From assembly GCF_023276405.1 (NCBI RefSeq), contig NZ_JALRMO010000001.1, positions 3,596,001 to 3,660,000 on the forward strand: DNA of 64,000 nucleotides, read 5' to 3'. Below are positions 17,164 to 27,222 of the stretch, piece by piece. Numbering within the stretch: the stretch's first letter is position 1; each line of letters opens with the position of its first letter. Below the pieces are notes generated by a model. The model did no database searches. It had not been told where the DNA came from and saw nothing but the letters and a program-made list of their open reading frames with translations. The stretch comes from Paenibacillus hamazuiensis. GTDB lineage: Bacteria; Bacillota; Bacilli; Paenibacillales; NBRC-103111. Position numbers and translations under genes: made by a program.

Positions 17164-17339
17164 CTTCCTCAATCTTTACGATATAGCGATGATACGGAAC
17201 TGATATAACCTGCATGTTTAACGCTATTCCGCAAACAGATTTGTACCGCTCGATTCAACGACATTTGTCGTCATGCACGGTCGGTTCCTGCACGCACGAA
17301 TCCGGTGCACGTTTCGGAGTCGCATGGCGGAGACCGGGG

Positions 17340-17852
17340 CTAGTTGGTCACCTCGGACAACACACCTTGCGGGGGCTCGTAGCCTTCGAGGCGGCGAAAC
17401 GTGATGTTTCGCGCCTGCATCAGCGCTTCCACCTTCTCGCTATCCTTCGGATAAGCGCGGTGGTACACGATCTCCACGATGCCGCTGTTGGCCAGCATGT
17501 TGGCGCACGTCCAGCACGGCTGATCGGTGACGTACACCGTAGAGCCTTCGCGGTCTTTGCGGTCGGTAAACAGCAGCAGGTTTTGCTCGGCGTGAATCGT
17601 GCGGATGCAGCGCTGCTTTTTGATAACCTGCTCCTCGCCGCCGTCATGTACAAGCTCGAACTCCTCCACGAGCATGCAGCCCGCCTCCGAGCAGTCCGGC
17701 ACGCCCATCGGCGCTCCGTTATATGCGGTGCCGAGCAGCTTTTTTCCCTGCACGAGCACAGCTCCGACATGTCTGCGGCTGCACTGCGAGCGGGTCGAAG
17801 CCATGTAGGCCATATCCAAAAAATACGTATCCCAGTCTTTTCTGGCTGTCAT
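17340..17852 (-). CDS. comEB: ComEB, dCMP deaminase family protein
   Basis: This 170-residue zinc-dependent cytidine/deoxycytidylate deaminase has the zinc and proton-shuttle motif HAE (87-89) and PCWTC (112-116, Cys113 and Cys116). It probably converts dCMP to dUMP. The gene sits in the late competence operon in Bacillus, although it is not essential for transformation there. It lies 14 bases after the sulfhydrylase gene and about 600 bases before comEC. The family match is strong. Confidence 0.93.
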   Translation of the reverse strand: MTARKDWDTYFLDMAYMASTRSQCSRRHVGAVLVQGKKLLGTAYNGAPMGVPDCSEAGCMLVEEFELVHDGGEEQVIKKQRCIRTIHAEQNLLLFTDRKDREGSTVYVTDQPCWTCANMLANSGIVEIVYHRAYPKDSEKVEALMQARNITFRRLEGYEPPQGVLSEVTN

Positions 17853-17866
17853 GGATAAGTAACTCC

Positions 17867-19258
<1,392 letters not shown>

Positions 19259-19304
19259 TTATTGGAAAAGCGAAAGATCAACGTTGCGGCGGCCATAAGT
19301 CGGA

Positions 19305-19874
19305 TTACGGGGCCGGGGATGCGGGCTCCACCGTAATTTTGTCCTTGATGTTTTCATACATTTTCGGGCCGATTCCCTTTACCTTCATCACGTCTTCCGG
19401 TGTCCGAAACGGCCCGGACTGCTCGCGGTAAGCGATGATCGCTTTCGCTTTGCTCGCTCCGATGCCCGGGAGCTCTTCCAGCTGTGCGCTGCTTGCGCGG
19501 TTGATGTCGATTTTTCCGGCTGCAGGCGTTGACGGCTTGTCCTCCTTAGCCGCGTCTTTCCCGGTTTCGGAAGAAGACGGCGTCTTGGTGCCCACCCCTG
19601 GTGCGGACGGTTTGGAATCGTCTTTTTTCACCGGAGCCGAGGCAGGCTCTTCCCCCGGTTTTTCTTGTTTTTCCAGCATCGCCTGCATTTCCTGGTTCAG
19701 CGGAGCCCATCCGGTCAGTTCGCTGTCCGCCGTAAAGAGAGGATAGACGATCAAAGCGGCGGCGGCCGCCAGTAAACCCATGCTGAGGGCAACCGATTTC
19801 GCAGAAATACTAACCAATGTTTTCCATTCCTCCTGTCCAAAATCCGTATATTCGCCGAATTGGTTCATATACAT
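19305..19874 (-). CDS. comEA: ComEA, competence DNA receptor
   Basis: This protein has 189 residues if started at 19874; an ATG two codons later is equally possible and neither has a clear ribosome site. One TM helix (about 28-48) anchors the protein outside the membrane. It is followed by a Lys/Pro/Ser/Glu-rich linker (70-120) and a helix-hairpin-helix pair (121-182, LPGIGASKAKAI and VKGIGPKMYENI) that binds double-stranded DNA and delivers it to ComEC. The linker replaces the SLBB-like region of longer ComEA proteins. It is divergent from comER. Confidence 0.9.
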   Translation of the reverse strand: MYMNQFGEYTDFGQEEWKTLVSISAKSVALSMGLLAAAAALIVYPLFTADSELTGWAPLNQEMQAMLEKQEKPGEEPASAPVKKDDSKPSAPGVGTKTPSSSETGKDAAKEDKPSTPAAGKIDINRASSAQLEELPGIGASKAKAIIAYREQSGPFRTPEDVMKVKGIGPKMYENIKDKITVEPASPAP

Positions 19875-19921
19875 TAAAAAGTATTGAATAATTTTATGCG
19901 CTCAGAGTTTCTTACGAAGCA

Positions 19922-19942
19922 GGCATTGCCTGCGGCAATGCC
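19922..19942 (+). promoter_or_regulatory. Palindrome in the comER leader
   Basis: GGCATTGCC and GGCAATGCC form a perfect 9-bp inverted repeat with a 3-base loop. It ends 4 bases before the ribosome site of comER (AGGAGGG) and may limit access to it or bind a regulator. Confidence 0.5.
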
Positions 19943-19958
19943 CTTAGGAGGGATCGCC

Positions 19959-20792
19959 TTGAAAGTAGGGTTCATCGGTACCGGGAGTATGGGAAGTATT
20001 CTCATCGAAGCGTTTATTCAATCCGGCGCGCTCATTCCGGAGCAGATGCTGATCAACAACCGCACGCGCAGCAAAGCGGAGCGGCTGGCTGCAGCTTATT
20101 CGGGGCTTAGGATCGCCGATTCCCCCTTGAACATCGTGCAGGAAAGCGACATCGTTTTTTTGTGCATCAAACCGGGAGAATTTAAACCGGTGCTGGACGA
20201 GATCGCTTCCGCCGCCACGGCTTCCCACATTTTTGTCTCCATTACGAGTCCCGTACTGCTTCGTCATCTCGAGACCCAAGTGCCTTCCAAAATCGCCAAA
20301 ATCATTCCGAGCATTACCAACTTCGTGTTAAGCGGAGCCACCTTGTGCATGTACAGCGATCGCATGACGGCCGAAGACAAAGAGCTGCTCGAAAACCTGC
20401 TGTCGCATATCAGCGCGCCGATTCGCATCTCTGAGCGGCATACGCGGATCAGCTCGGATTTATCCAGCTGCGGTCCGGCTTTTTTGGCCTATTTCCTGGA
20501 AAAATTCATTCAAGCCGCAGTGGAGGAAACGGGAATGCCGGAGGAAGAAGCAACGGCCCTCGCCAGCGAGATGGCACTGGGAACCGGCAAACTGCTTACG
20601 ACCGGCGGGTTTACCCCATCCAGCTTGAAAAAGAGGGTTACCGTCCCCGGAGGGATTACGGCTGCGGGTTTAAACATGTTGGAAGAAGATTTGCACGGCG
20701 TGTTTAACGAACTGGTCCGCACCACGCATGCGAAATATGAGGAAGAACTGGAAAAAATGGAAGCTAAGTTTTTAGGGCAAAAGGTAGATTGA
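19959..20792 (+). CDS. comER: ComER, P5C reductase-like late competence protein
   Basis: This 277-residue protein starts at TTG 19959, supported by AGGAGGG 6 bases upstream and by the immediate start of the Rossmann motif VGFIGTGSMGS. The proline-reductase-family C-terminal domain (SCGPAFLAYFLE, VTVPGGITAAGLNMLEE) follows. ComER lies opposite comEA in Bacillus as well. It resembles pyrroline-5-carboxylate reductase, but its role in competence is unclear. The open frame further upstream (to 19884) has no ribosome site. A strong terminator follows. Confidence 0.9.
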   Translation: MKVGFIGTGSMGSILIEAFIQSGALIPEQMLINNRTRSKAERLAAAYSGLRIADSPLNIVQESDIVFLCIKPGEFKPVLDEIASAATASHIFVSITSPVLLRHLETQVPSKIAKIIPSITNFVLSGATLCMYSDRMTAEDKELLENLLSHISAPIRISERHTRISSDLSSCGPAFLAYFLEKFIQAAVEETGMPEEEATALASEMALGTGKLLTTGGFTPSSLKKRVTVPGGITAAGLNMLEEDLHGVFNELVRTTHAKYEEELEKMEAKFLGQKVD

Positions 20793-20794
20793 TG

Positions 20795-20831
20795 TGCGGC
20801 ACTACGCAAAACGTAATGCCGCACTTTTCCT
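20795..20831 (+). terminator. Terminator between comER and leuS
   Basis: GTGCGGCA and TGCCGCAC form the outer stem with an inner TACG/CGTA stem and a CAAAA loop, followed by TTTTCCTT on the plus strand. It lies between convergent comER and leuS and may act for both. Confidence 0.75.
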
Positions 20832-20840
20832 TAGGGGCGG

Positions 20841-23291
20841 TTAGCCGACGACGATGTTGACAAGCTTGCCTTTTACGGCAATGACCTTGCGCACCGAACG
20901 TCCGGCAATCGCTTCTTTAACTTTGTCAAGACCGAGAGCCAGTTCCTGCATCGCGGCTTCGTCGCTGTCCGCGGCAATTGTGGCGCGATCGGCGATTTTG
21001 CCGTTCACCTGGATGACGATTTCGACCTCGTTATCGACGGTCCATGCCTCATCGTAAGTCGGCCAAGCTTCGTAGGTAACGGTGTCCGAATGGCCCAGCT
21101 TCTCCCACAGCTCTTCGGCGATATGCGGCGCGATCGGCGACAGCATCTGTACGAAATGCTCCATCGCCTGCTTCGGCAAGCGGTCGGTTTTGTAAGCTTC
21201 GTTGACGAAAATCATCAGTTGGCTGATCGCGGTGTTGAAGCGCAGCGCTTCGTAGTCCTCGGTCACCTTCTTGATCGTGCGGTGCCAAGTACGCTTGAAC
21301 GACTCGCTGCCGAGCTGCTCATCAGCGCTTATTTTTTCACTCAAAGCTCCGTTTTCCCCGACAAACAGCCTCCAGATCCGGTTCAAGAAACGGAAGGTGC
21401 CTTCCACTCCGTTCACGTTCCACGGCTTCGTCGCCTCCAGCGGCCCCATAAACATTTCATACATGCGCAGCGTATCGGCGCCGTATTGGTTTACGATTTC
21501 ATCCGGGTTGATGACGTTGCCGCGCGATTTGCTCATTTTCTCGTTGTTTTCGCCGAGGATCATGCCTTGGTTGACAAGCTTGTAGAATGGCTCCTTCGTG
21601 TCCACCACGCCCAGATCGTACAGCACCTTGTGCCAGAAGCGGGCATACAGCAGGTGGAGCACCGCATGTTCGGCGCCGCCGATGTACAAATCGACCGGCA
21701 GCCATTTCTTCTGCAGCTCCGGCGAGCACAGCTGGGCATTGTTCTTCGGATCGATAAACCGCAGGTAATACCAGCAGCTGCCGGCCCACTGCGGCATCGT
21801 GTTCGTCTCGCGGCGCGCCTTCATCCCCGTCTCGGGATCGATCGTATTGACCCACTCGGTGACGTTGGCCAGCGGCGATTCGCCTGTGCCCGACGGCTTG
21901 ATTTCTTCCACGTCCGGCAAAAGCAGCGGCAGCTGGTCTTCCGGAACGGTTTTCATCGTACCGTCCTCGAGGTGCAAAATCGGGATCGGCTCGCCCCAGT
22001 AGCGCTGGCGGCTGAACAGCCAGTCGCGCAGACGGTAGGTCACTTTGCCCTTGCCTTTACCGTTTTGCTCCAGCCATTCGATCATGCGGGCGATCGCCTG
22101 TTCGTTGTTCAGTCCGTTCAGGAGCCCGGAGTTCACGTGCTCGCCGTCCCCGGCGTAAGCTTCTTTCTCGACGTCGCCGCCCTTGACGACTTCGATGATC
22201 GGCAGGTCGAACTGCTTCGCGAACTCCCAGTCGCGCTGATCGTGGCCCGGCACCGCCATAATCGCCCCCGTACCGTATCCGCCGAGGACATAATCGGCGA
22301 TCCAGATCGGCACCTTAGCCCCGTTCACCGGATTGATCGCGTAAGCGCCGGTGAAAACGCCGGTTTTATCCTTCGCCAGGTCGGTCCGCTCCAGGTCGCT
22401 CTTGCGTGCGGCTTTCTCCTGATAGTCCTTGACCGCTGCCTGCTGCTCCGGCGTCGTGATGCGCTCCACAAGCTCATGCTCCGGCGCAAGCACGCAGTAG
22501 GTCGCTCCGAACAGCGTGTCGGGACGGGTCGTAAAGACCGTCAAAGCCTGCTCCGCATGGCCGTCGATCGCAAACTGCACCTCCGCGCCCTTCGACTTGC
22601 CGATCCAGTTGCGCTGCATGTCCTTGATGCTTTCCGACCAGTCAAGCTCTTCCAAATCCTCCAGCAAACGCTCGGCGTATTCGGTAATCTTCAAAATCCA
22701 CTGGCGCATCGGCTTGCGGATGACCGGATGGCCGCCGCGCTCGCTTTTGCCGTCGATAACTTCCTCGTTCGCCAGCACCGTACCGAGCGCCGGACACCAG
22801 TTCACCGGCACCTCGTCGACGTAAGCGAGTCCTTTTTTATACAGCTGGATAAAAATCCATTGGGTCCACTTGTAATACTCCGGATCGGTCGTGCTGATCT
22901 CGCGGTCCCAGTCGTACGAAAAACCGAGCGACTTGATCTGCCGGCGGAAATTATTGATATTTTTCACCGTTATGTCTCGCGGGTGCTGGCCCGTATCGAG
23001 CGCATGCTGCTCTGCCGGCAGCCCGAACGCGTCCCAGCCCATCGGGTGCAGCACGTTGTATCCTCTCATCCGCTTGTAGCGGGATACGATATCGGTTGCC
23101 GTATACCCTTCCGGGTGCCCTACGTGCAGCCCGGCTCCCGACGGATATGGAAACATATCAAGCGCGTAAAATTTCGGCAGCGCGTCGTTATCGAGCGTTT
23201 TGAACGTTTTGTTTTCCTCCCAAAACTTCTGCCACTTGGGCTCCACAACCAGCGGGTTGTAGCCCGTCTGCTCCTTTACTTCCTGTGCCAT
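20841..23291 (-). CDS. leuS: Leucyl-tRNA synthetase
   Basis: This 816-residue class I aminoacyl-tRNA synthetase charges tRNA-Leu. The HIGH motif reads HVGH (56-59), preceded by FPYPSGAGL. The KMSKS motif (EKMSKSRGN) is at about residue 580. The CP1 editing domain and the C-terminal anticodon and LeuS-specific domains are all present. The start at 23291 follows GAGGAAGTGG; the longer frame to 23387 runs into the T-box leader and is not used. Expression is governed by a leucine T-box (23388-23672) and a strong promoter (23680-23709). Confidence 0.97.
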   Translation of the reverse strand: MAQEVKEQTGYNPLVVEPKWQKFWEENKTFKTLDNDALPKFYALDMFPYPSGAGLHVGHPEGYTATDIVSRYKRMRGYNVLHPMGWDAFGLPAEQHALDTGQHPRDITVKNINNFRRQIKSLGFSYDWDREISTTDPEYYKWTQWIFIQLYKKGLAYVDEVPVNWCPALGTVLANEEVIDGKSERGGHPVIRKPMRQWILKITEYAERLLEDLEELDWSESIKDMQRNWIGKSKGAEVQFAIDGHAEQALTVFTTRPDTLFGATYCVLAPEHELVERITTPEQQAAVKDYQEKAARKSDLERTDLAKDKTGVFTGAYAINPVNGAKVPIWIADYVLGGYGTGAIMAVPGHDQRDWEFAKQFDLPIIEVVKGGDVEKEAYAGDGEHVNSGLLNGLNNEQAIARMIEWLEQNGKGKGKVTYRLRDWLFSRQRYWGEPIPILHLEDGTMKTVPEDQLPLLLPDVEEIKPSGTGESPLANVTEWVNTIDPETGMKARRETNTMPQWAGSCWYYLRFIDPKNNAQLCSPELQKKWLPVDLYIGGAEHAVLHLLYARFWHKVLYDLGVVDTKEPFYKLVNQGMILGENNEKMSKSRGNVINPDEIVNQYGADTLRMYEMFMGPLEATKPWNVNGVEGTFRFLNRIWRLFVGENGALSEKISADEQLGSESFKRTWHRTIKKVTEDYEALRFNTAISQLMIFVNEAYKTDRLPKQAMEHFVQMLSPIAPHIAEELWEKLGHSDTVTYEAWPTYDEAWTVDNEVEIVIQVNGKIADRATIAADSDEAAMQELALGLDKVKEAIAGRSVRKVIAVKGKLVNIVVG

Positions 23292-23387
23292 TTGTGCCAC
23301 TTCCTCCTCGATATCTTCCTGTATCTTTGAAAAATGAAAACGTCCCCGGTTACCCACAACAATTTGCTTTGCACCATTTCCAAGCAA

Positions 23388-23672
23388 TTAAAAAACCTCC
23401 CGCCCTCTAGCGTATTCGCTAGGGACGAGAGGCTGAATTCCCGTGGTACCACCCTAGTTAACAAGAGGCATGCTTTGCCCTTGTTCACTCTGACCCTTAA
23501 CGCGGGGCGACGAATCGGCTCGTCCGGACATTGCGGCAAGGCAGTTCCGAAGTTGACCTCAAGGCTCCAAGGCGAGTTCGCTGCTGGCATTTGCCGGCTT
23601 TCACCGCCGCCGGCTCTCTGGGAAACGCTCCGCACAGCTACTGCTCCTTTTCACAGCCAATCCGTATGTAAT
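23388..23672 (-). promoter_or_regulatory. T-box riboswitch (leucine) of leuS
   Basis: On the minus strand the leader carries the T-box consensus AGGGTGGTACCACGG (23441-23455). It is followed by a terminator stem around CCTCTCGTCCCTAGCG/CGCTAGAGGG with a T6 run at 23390-23395. The antiterminator would form with the T-box motif. In stem I the bulge GAACTCGCC (23571-23579) offers CTC, a leucine codon, as specifier (23574-23576). Uncharged tRNA-Leu should stabilise the antiterminator and turn leuS on. Confidence 0.92.
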
Positions 23673-23679
23673 TGGTTAG

Positions 23680-23709
23680 ATTATATGCAAAAAACGCCGC
23701 AAATGTCAA
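23680..23709 (-). promoter_or_regulatory. Strong promoter of the leuS T-box leader
   Basis: On the minus strand a perfect TTGACA (23704-23709) is followed after 18 bases by a perfect TATAAT (23680-23685). The start of transcription should be near 23673. Confidence 0.85.
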
Positions 23710-23789
23710 GCTCATCATCACCTGCGGATTAAACTGGGACGAACCCGGCCATACTGGGAATACTTACTTTGGAACCGAGGTGAACGCTC

Positions 23790-23876
23790 ATGGCCGGAAT
23801 CGTCAACGGCATTCTTCTTTCCCTGCCTTTGTGGGGCATTATTTTATGCGTGGTTCAGCTCATTTCGAGGTTATAG
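23790..23876 (+). CDS. Putative 28-residue membrane peptide
   Basis: A short frame encodes a single hydrophobic helix (GILLSLPLWGIILCVVQLI) ending in SRL. It has a good ribosome site, GAGGTGA, 7 bases upstream of the ATG, and it ends 5 bases before the convergent yqeM stop. No family is recognised. It could be a real small membrane protein or a chance frame; a conserved copy at the same place in relatives would settle it. Confidence 0.4.
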   Translation: MAGIVNGILLSLPLWGIILCVVQLISRL

Positions 23877-23881
23877 TCGAA

Positions 23882-24682
23882 TTACCGCTTGACCGCCACG
23901 AAAAAAGCCCGCTGCGTCGATTCGTTCGGCGGAGTCCATGTAAAGTCGCCGTAGCTTTCCACCTCGCCGAAGCCGGTGCGGCGGAGCGCGCCTTTCCACC
24001 AATCAAGCGAATACGCCCGCTGTATATGCACATCCTCGATGCGCCGAAACTTGTCGGTGGACAAATCGTCCGCCGCACAATTGATCGCCGTCGTATCCTG
24101 CACGAAAATCGTCAGCGCATGCTCGATTTCGCATCGCCCCCCGTCAAAGTCGCATGTCCAAATATAAGCGATGTCGTCATCGTTCAAAAAAAACGGCTGG
24201 CTCTCCGCATAAGCGACGAGTTGTCCCGGCGTATGCACATCGAAGATGAACACGCCGCCCGGCTTCAGCCCGGCGTAAACCCGCCGCAGCGCGTCCTCCA
24301 CATCTTCCTCTTCCAGCAAATAGTTGAAGCAATCGCAAAACGAGATGACCGAATCAACCGGCTCGGGCAGCTCCCACTCCCGCATATCCTGCTGCAGCAA
24401 AGTGACCGAACCGCCTCTGGGAAACGGCTGCCCTTGCTGCCTGATCTGCTCCAGCTTTTGCGAGGCGATGGCCAGCATCTCCTCGGACAAATCGATGCCG
24501 GTGACGCTCATTCCGAGCTGGGCGAGACGAAGCGAGATCGTCCCTGTGCCGCAGCCCAGATCGACCACCGTTTGCGGCCGTCCGAATTTGCTCCAGCACC
24601 GCTGGGCAAACTCGATCCAGTCCGGATACGGCATATCTTCCATCAGCCGATCGTAATGATTGGCGAATTGTTCGTAAGCCAT
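23882..24682 (-). CDS. yqeM: YqeM-like SAM-dependent methyltransferase
   Basis: This 266-residue class I methyltransferase has the SAM-binding motif VVDLGCGTGTIS (39-50), the acidic second motif VTGIDLSEEML, and a later FCDCFNYL segment. The substrate is unknown. In Bacillus the gene closes the yqeG-to-rsfS operon next to comER. Here it is separated from that operon by a coiled-coil gene and a CvfB-like gene but keeps its place near the com genes. No strong ribosome site is visible apart from GGAGCTGCAATGG. Confidence 0.85.
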   Translation of the reverse strand: MAYEQFANHYDRLMEDMPYPDWIEFAQRCWSKFGRPQTVVDLGCGTGTISLRLAQLGMSVTGIDLSEEMLAIASQKLEQIRQQGQPFPRGGSVTLLQQDMREWELPEPVDSVISFCDCFNYLLEEEDVEDALRRVYAGLKPGGVFIFDVHTPGQLVAYAESQPFFLNDDDIAYIWTCDFDGGRCEIEHALTIFVQDTTAINCAADDLSTDKFRRIEDVHIQRAYSLDWWKGALRRTGFGEVESYGDFTWTPPNESTQRAFFVAVKR

Positions 24683-24747
24683 TTAACCATTGCAGCTCCT
24701 TTTTTAGTTCCGCTTTTTCAAAAATATAGCATACGATGCCCGGCAAC

Positions 24748-24769
24748 ACAAAAAAAGCCGCATCGGCTT
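24748..24769 (-). terminator. Terminator of the coiled-coil gene
   Basis: On the minus strand AAGCCG/CGGCTT with a 3-base loop is followed by a run of T. The stem begins at the last base of the stop codon. Confidence 0.8.
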
Positions 24770-25233
24770 TACGGCCCCGCAGCTTTCATATGTCCGAAAT
24801 ATGCTTTCCATTCGCGCAGATGAACTTCCTGCTCCAACGACCGCATGAACAGCGCATCCAGCACATCGTCGCTCCGCTGATCCCGCTCCCGGCTCTCGTG
24901 CATCTGCTGATGAAGAGCCAATAACGAGCTCGCCAGCTGCCCCTGCTTCACCTGCATATCCGCCAGCTGTTTCGCCGCCGCACCCGCCGTGTCGGCGACA
25001 AGCTGGAGCAGTTCGCCTTGACGCTGCTGTTCGCCGCGAACCGAGCGAATTTCCTGTTCCATTATTGCGACGTATTTATCCAAACGTTCCATTTGCGCGG
25101 GAACTTTGCTTCTCTTGCGTTCGAGCCGCTCTACTCGGGTATCCAACGCTTGAATGTCCTGCTTGATAGCGTTAATATGGCTCTCAATATGATCCAGTTT
25201 GTGCAAAATTTGCTCAAGCAGCTTCTCTGGCAT
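24769..25233 (-). CDS. Coiled-coil protein of unknown function
   Basis: This 154-residue hydrophilic protein, starting at ATG 25233 after GAGGGGGG, is almost entirely alpha-helical. Heptad-like Leu/Ile spacing at about residues 3-75 (LLEQILHKLDHIESHINAIKQDIQ region) suggests a coiled coil. The remaining part is rich in Gln, Glu and Arg. There is no signal peptide or TM helix. I do not recognise a family. It has its own promoter (25258-25286) and its own terminator, so it is monocistronic. Confidence 0.75.
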   Translation of the reverse strand: MPEKLLEQILHKLDHIESHINAIKQDIQALDTRVERLERKRSKVPAQMERLDKYVAIMEQEIRSVRGEQQRQGELLQLVADTAGAAAKQLADMQVKQGQLASSLLALHQQMHESRERDQRSDDVLDALFMRSLEQEVHLREWKAYFGHMKAAGP

Positions 25234-25257
25234 CGTGCGGTTCCCCCCTCGTATGTT

Positions 25258-25286
25258 ATTATAGCTAAAATATGCAATTTTTACAA
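25258..25286 (-). promoter_or_regulatory. Promoter of the coiled-coil gene
   Basis: On the minus strand TTGTAA is followed after 17 bases by a perfect TATAAT, 25 bases upstream of the start codon. Confidence 0.6.
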
Positions 25287-25451
25287 ATAAATATTTACAT
25301 TTGCGAAATTTTATACTGCGTCTCATCCCGCCCTGGCGATTGCTCGGCTCGCTGCGACGCAGCGCGGCCGGGCCCCGTTCATTAAGCCTTTGACTTGTGT
25401 CGGGCCGCGGCGGATCAGCGAGCGGATTTGTTCCGCCAATCCGGGAAAACG

Positions 25452-25503
25452 CAAAAAAACGGAGCTTTAAAGGAATGATGCGCTCATTCCGTTAACGCTC
25501 CGT
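25452..25503 (-). terminator. Terminator of the yqe-nadD-cvfB operon
   Basis: On the minus strand ACGGAGC/GCTCCGT encloses an inner GGAATGA/TCATTCC stem and is followed by seven T. It lies about 130 bases past the CvfB-like stop. Between the two (25504-25634) I see no supported gene, and 25287-25451 is also empty. Confidence 0.8.
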
Positions 25504-25634
25504 ATTACCGCTTATTTTCGTTTGTTGTTGCCGCCCACTCCCATGCCGGCCCCTCCGTCAATGGGCCGAGCGCCAGGATAGACTGCCGGAAGCGGAGGAT
25601 CTGCCTCTTTTACGCCGCTTGCCGCTTTCCCTGC

Positions 25635-26867
25635 TCACTGCTCTTTATGCTTCAGATACGTCCAGCTGCCTTCCTGGTAGATGAGACCTTCCTTAAGCAG
25701 CTTGCCGATCGCACGTTTAAACGCAGATTTGCTCATCTGGAAGCGCTGCTGGATCAAGTCGGCCGGCGTTTCGTCGGAATACGGCATGGCCTGATTCGGA
25801 CGCTCCCGCAAAAAAGCGAGCAGCTTGTCCGCGTCTTCGCCGCGCCCGATATGCTTCGGCTGCCGCATCGACAAATTGACGCGGCCGTCCTCCCGGACAT
25901 GGGTCACTCTCACCTTGACCCGCTCGCCTACACGAAGCAGATGCGTCCTTTCCGACGCGTGGATCATCCCGATCGCGCCGAAGCCGACGACGCCCCCGTC
26001 CACAAGGACGAACGTCCCCATTTGCAGCGGCTTGTACACCGTCGCTTCGAGCCACTGGTTTTTCCACGCTGCCGGAGCGTTAAAGCAAAGCGGCTGCAGC
26101 TGTTCCTCACCGGCCAGCTTGGCTACAAGCCGGCCCTGCTTGTCATGGGCGAGAACAATAAACACCTTGTCGCCGATCTGCGGCCGCAGTTCCTTCAGTT
26201 CCGGCAGCTCGCGGAAAGGCAGCAGCAGATTGCGTCCAAGGCCCATTTCGAGGAAGCAGCCCATTCGCGGGTGGATGTCGACCACTTCCAGGAGCGCCAC
26301 TTCTCCCAGTCGCACAAGCGGTTTTTTCATTGTAGCCGCAAGCCGGTCTTCGGTATCGTAATAAAGAAACACCTCGACGTCGTCGCCCGGCTGAACTTGC
26401 CCTGCAACTTCGCTGTAATGCAGCAGCACGTCGCGCTCCCCGTCGGTCAAAAAGTAGCCGTAAGGCGATTTTTCACGCGCTATCGGCAATGTGACAACCG
26501 TTCCGGCCTGCAGCAGGCCGGAATAGGCTTGCTCCCGCGGCTGCGGCTCGGCACCCCGGCGATCCGGCCGCGCATCGCGCTGCACGTAGCGCTTCTCACC
26601 GCCGGCATCCGCACGGCGAGGTCCGCCTTGCGGCCTGGCGCGGTCATGACCGCCGCGCGCATTGAAGCGGCCGCCGTCGCGCCCCTGCCAGCGCCCTGAG
26701 GCGCCTTCCCGGCTTGCTTCGCGGCCGCGATCTTCGCGCCCCTGCCACCGGCCCGGGGCGCTCTCCTCGCGGCTGCGGTCCGCCCGGCCCTCCCGCCGGC
26801 CTGCGCCGGTTATGCCGGCCGGGTTGTCCGTCTGCCCGCCGCCGGACATATCAGGACCTTGTCTCAT
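25635..26867 (-). CDS. CvfB-like S1 RNA-binding protein with Arg/Gly-rich N-terminus
   Basis: This 410-residue protein has a C-terminal half (about 118-408) that matches CvfB/YitL. It has three S1-like OB domains (GTVVTLPIAREKSPYGYFL; GEVALLEVVDIHPRMGCFL; ATVYKPLQMGTFVLVDGG) and a winged helix (residues about 345-405, ADLIQQRFQMSKSAFKRAIG). Residues 1-115 are unusual: low complexity, rich in Arg and Gly with repeats such as GRWQGR and SREES, probably disordered and RNA-binding. The start overlaps the rsfS stop by four bases (ATGA), supporting translation from the first ATG; an internal ATG at residue 7 is possible. CvfB affects virulence and gene expression in Staphylococcus. Confidence 0.88.
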   Translation of the reverse strand: MRQGPDMSGGGQTDNPAGITGAGRREGRADRSREESAPGRWQGREDRGREASREGASGRWQGRDGGRFNARGGHDRARPQGGPRRADAGGEKRYVQRDARPDRRGAEPQPREQAYSGLLQAGTVVTLPIAREKSPYGYFLTDGERDVLLHYSEVAGQVQPGDDVEVFLYYDTEDRLAATMKKPLVRLGEVALLEVVDIHPRMGCFLEMGLGRNLLLPFRELPELKELRPQIGDKVFIVLAHDKQGRLVAKLAGEEQLQPLCFNAPAAWKNQWLEATVYKPLQMGTFVLVDGGVVGFGAIGMIHASERTHLLRVGERVKVRVTHVREDGRVNLSMRQPKHIGRGEDADKLLAFLRERPNQAMPYSDETPADLIQQRFQMSKSAFKRAIGKLLKEGLIYQEGSWTYLKHKEQ

Positions 26868-27211
26868 ACGCGTTCAACCACTTTCGCATCGGACCAAAGA
26901 CGCTCGATGTTGTAGTACTCCCGATCGTCGCGATGGAACACATGCACCACCACGTCTCCCAGGTCTACAAGCACCCATCTTGCCGTCTCCATCCCCTCCA
27001 TGCCGCGCACGCGCACGCCGCGCTCTTCGGCTTTTTTGCGGATTTCCGTCGCGATCGCTTGCACCTGCGTTTCGGAATTGCCGTGGCAGATGACAAAATA
27101 ATCCGCTATCAGAGAGATTCCCTGCAAGTTTAACGTGACGATGTTCATCGCTTTTTTGTCGTCGGCAGATTCCACTACCATATTCATCAATTCGTCCGGT
27201 GCCAGGCTCAT
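26864..27211 (-). CDS. rsfS: Ribosomal silencing factor RsfS
   Basis: This 115-residue protein starts at ATG 27211 after GAGGAGG. It has the family core (DDKKAMNIVTLNLQGISLIADYFVIC) and the later GMEGMETARWVLVDLGDVVVHVF strand pattern. RsfS binds protein L14 and blocks subunit joining when nutrients run out. It follows yqeK by 11 bases and overlaps the CvfB-like start by 4 bases, so it is translationally coupled within the operon. Confidence 0.95.
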   Translation of the reverse strand: MSLAPDELMNMVVESADDKKAMNIVTLNLQGISLIADYFVICHGNSETQVQAIATEIRKKAEERGVRVRGMEGMETARWVLVDLGDVVVHVFHRDDREYYNIERLWSDAKVVERV

Positions 27212-27222
27212 CAAATTCCTCC

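Noticed and set aside
16785-17186. Several short open frames in the comEC-comEB gap
   Set aside because: They lie in the palindromic repeat and are explained by it.
21090-23330. 746-codon open frame antisense to leuS
   Set aside because: It is a shadow of the conserved leuS reading frame with no motif or ribosome site.
25504-25634. In-frame open stretch of about 43 codons after the CvfB-like stop codon
   Set aside because: It lacks an upstream start codon, and such a length is not unlikely by chance; stop readthrough has no other support.
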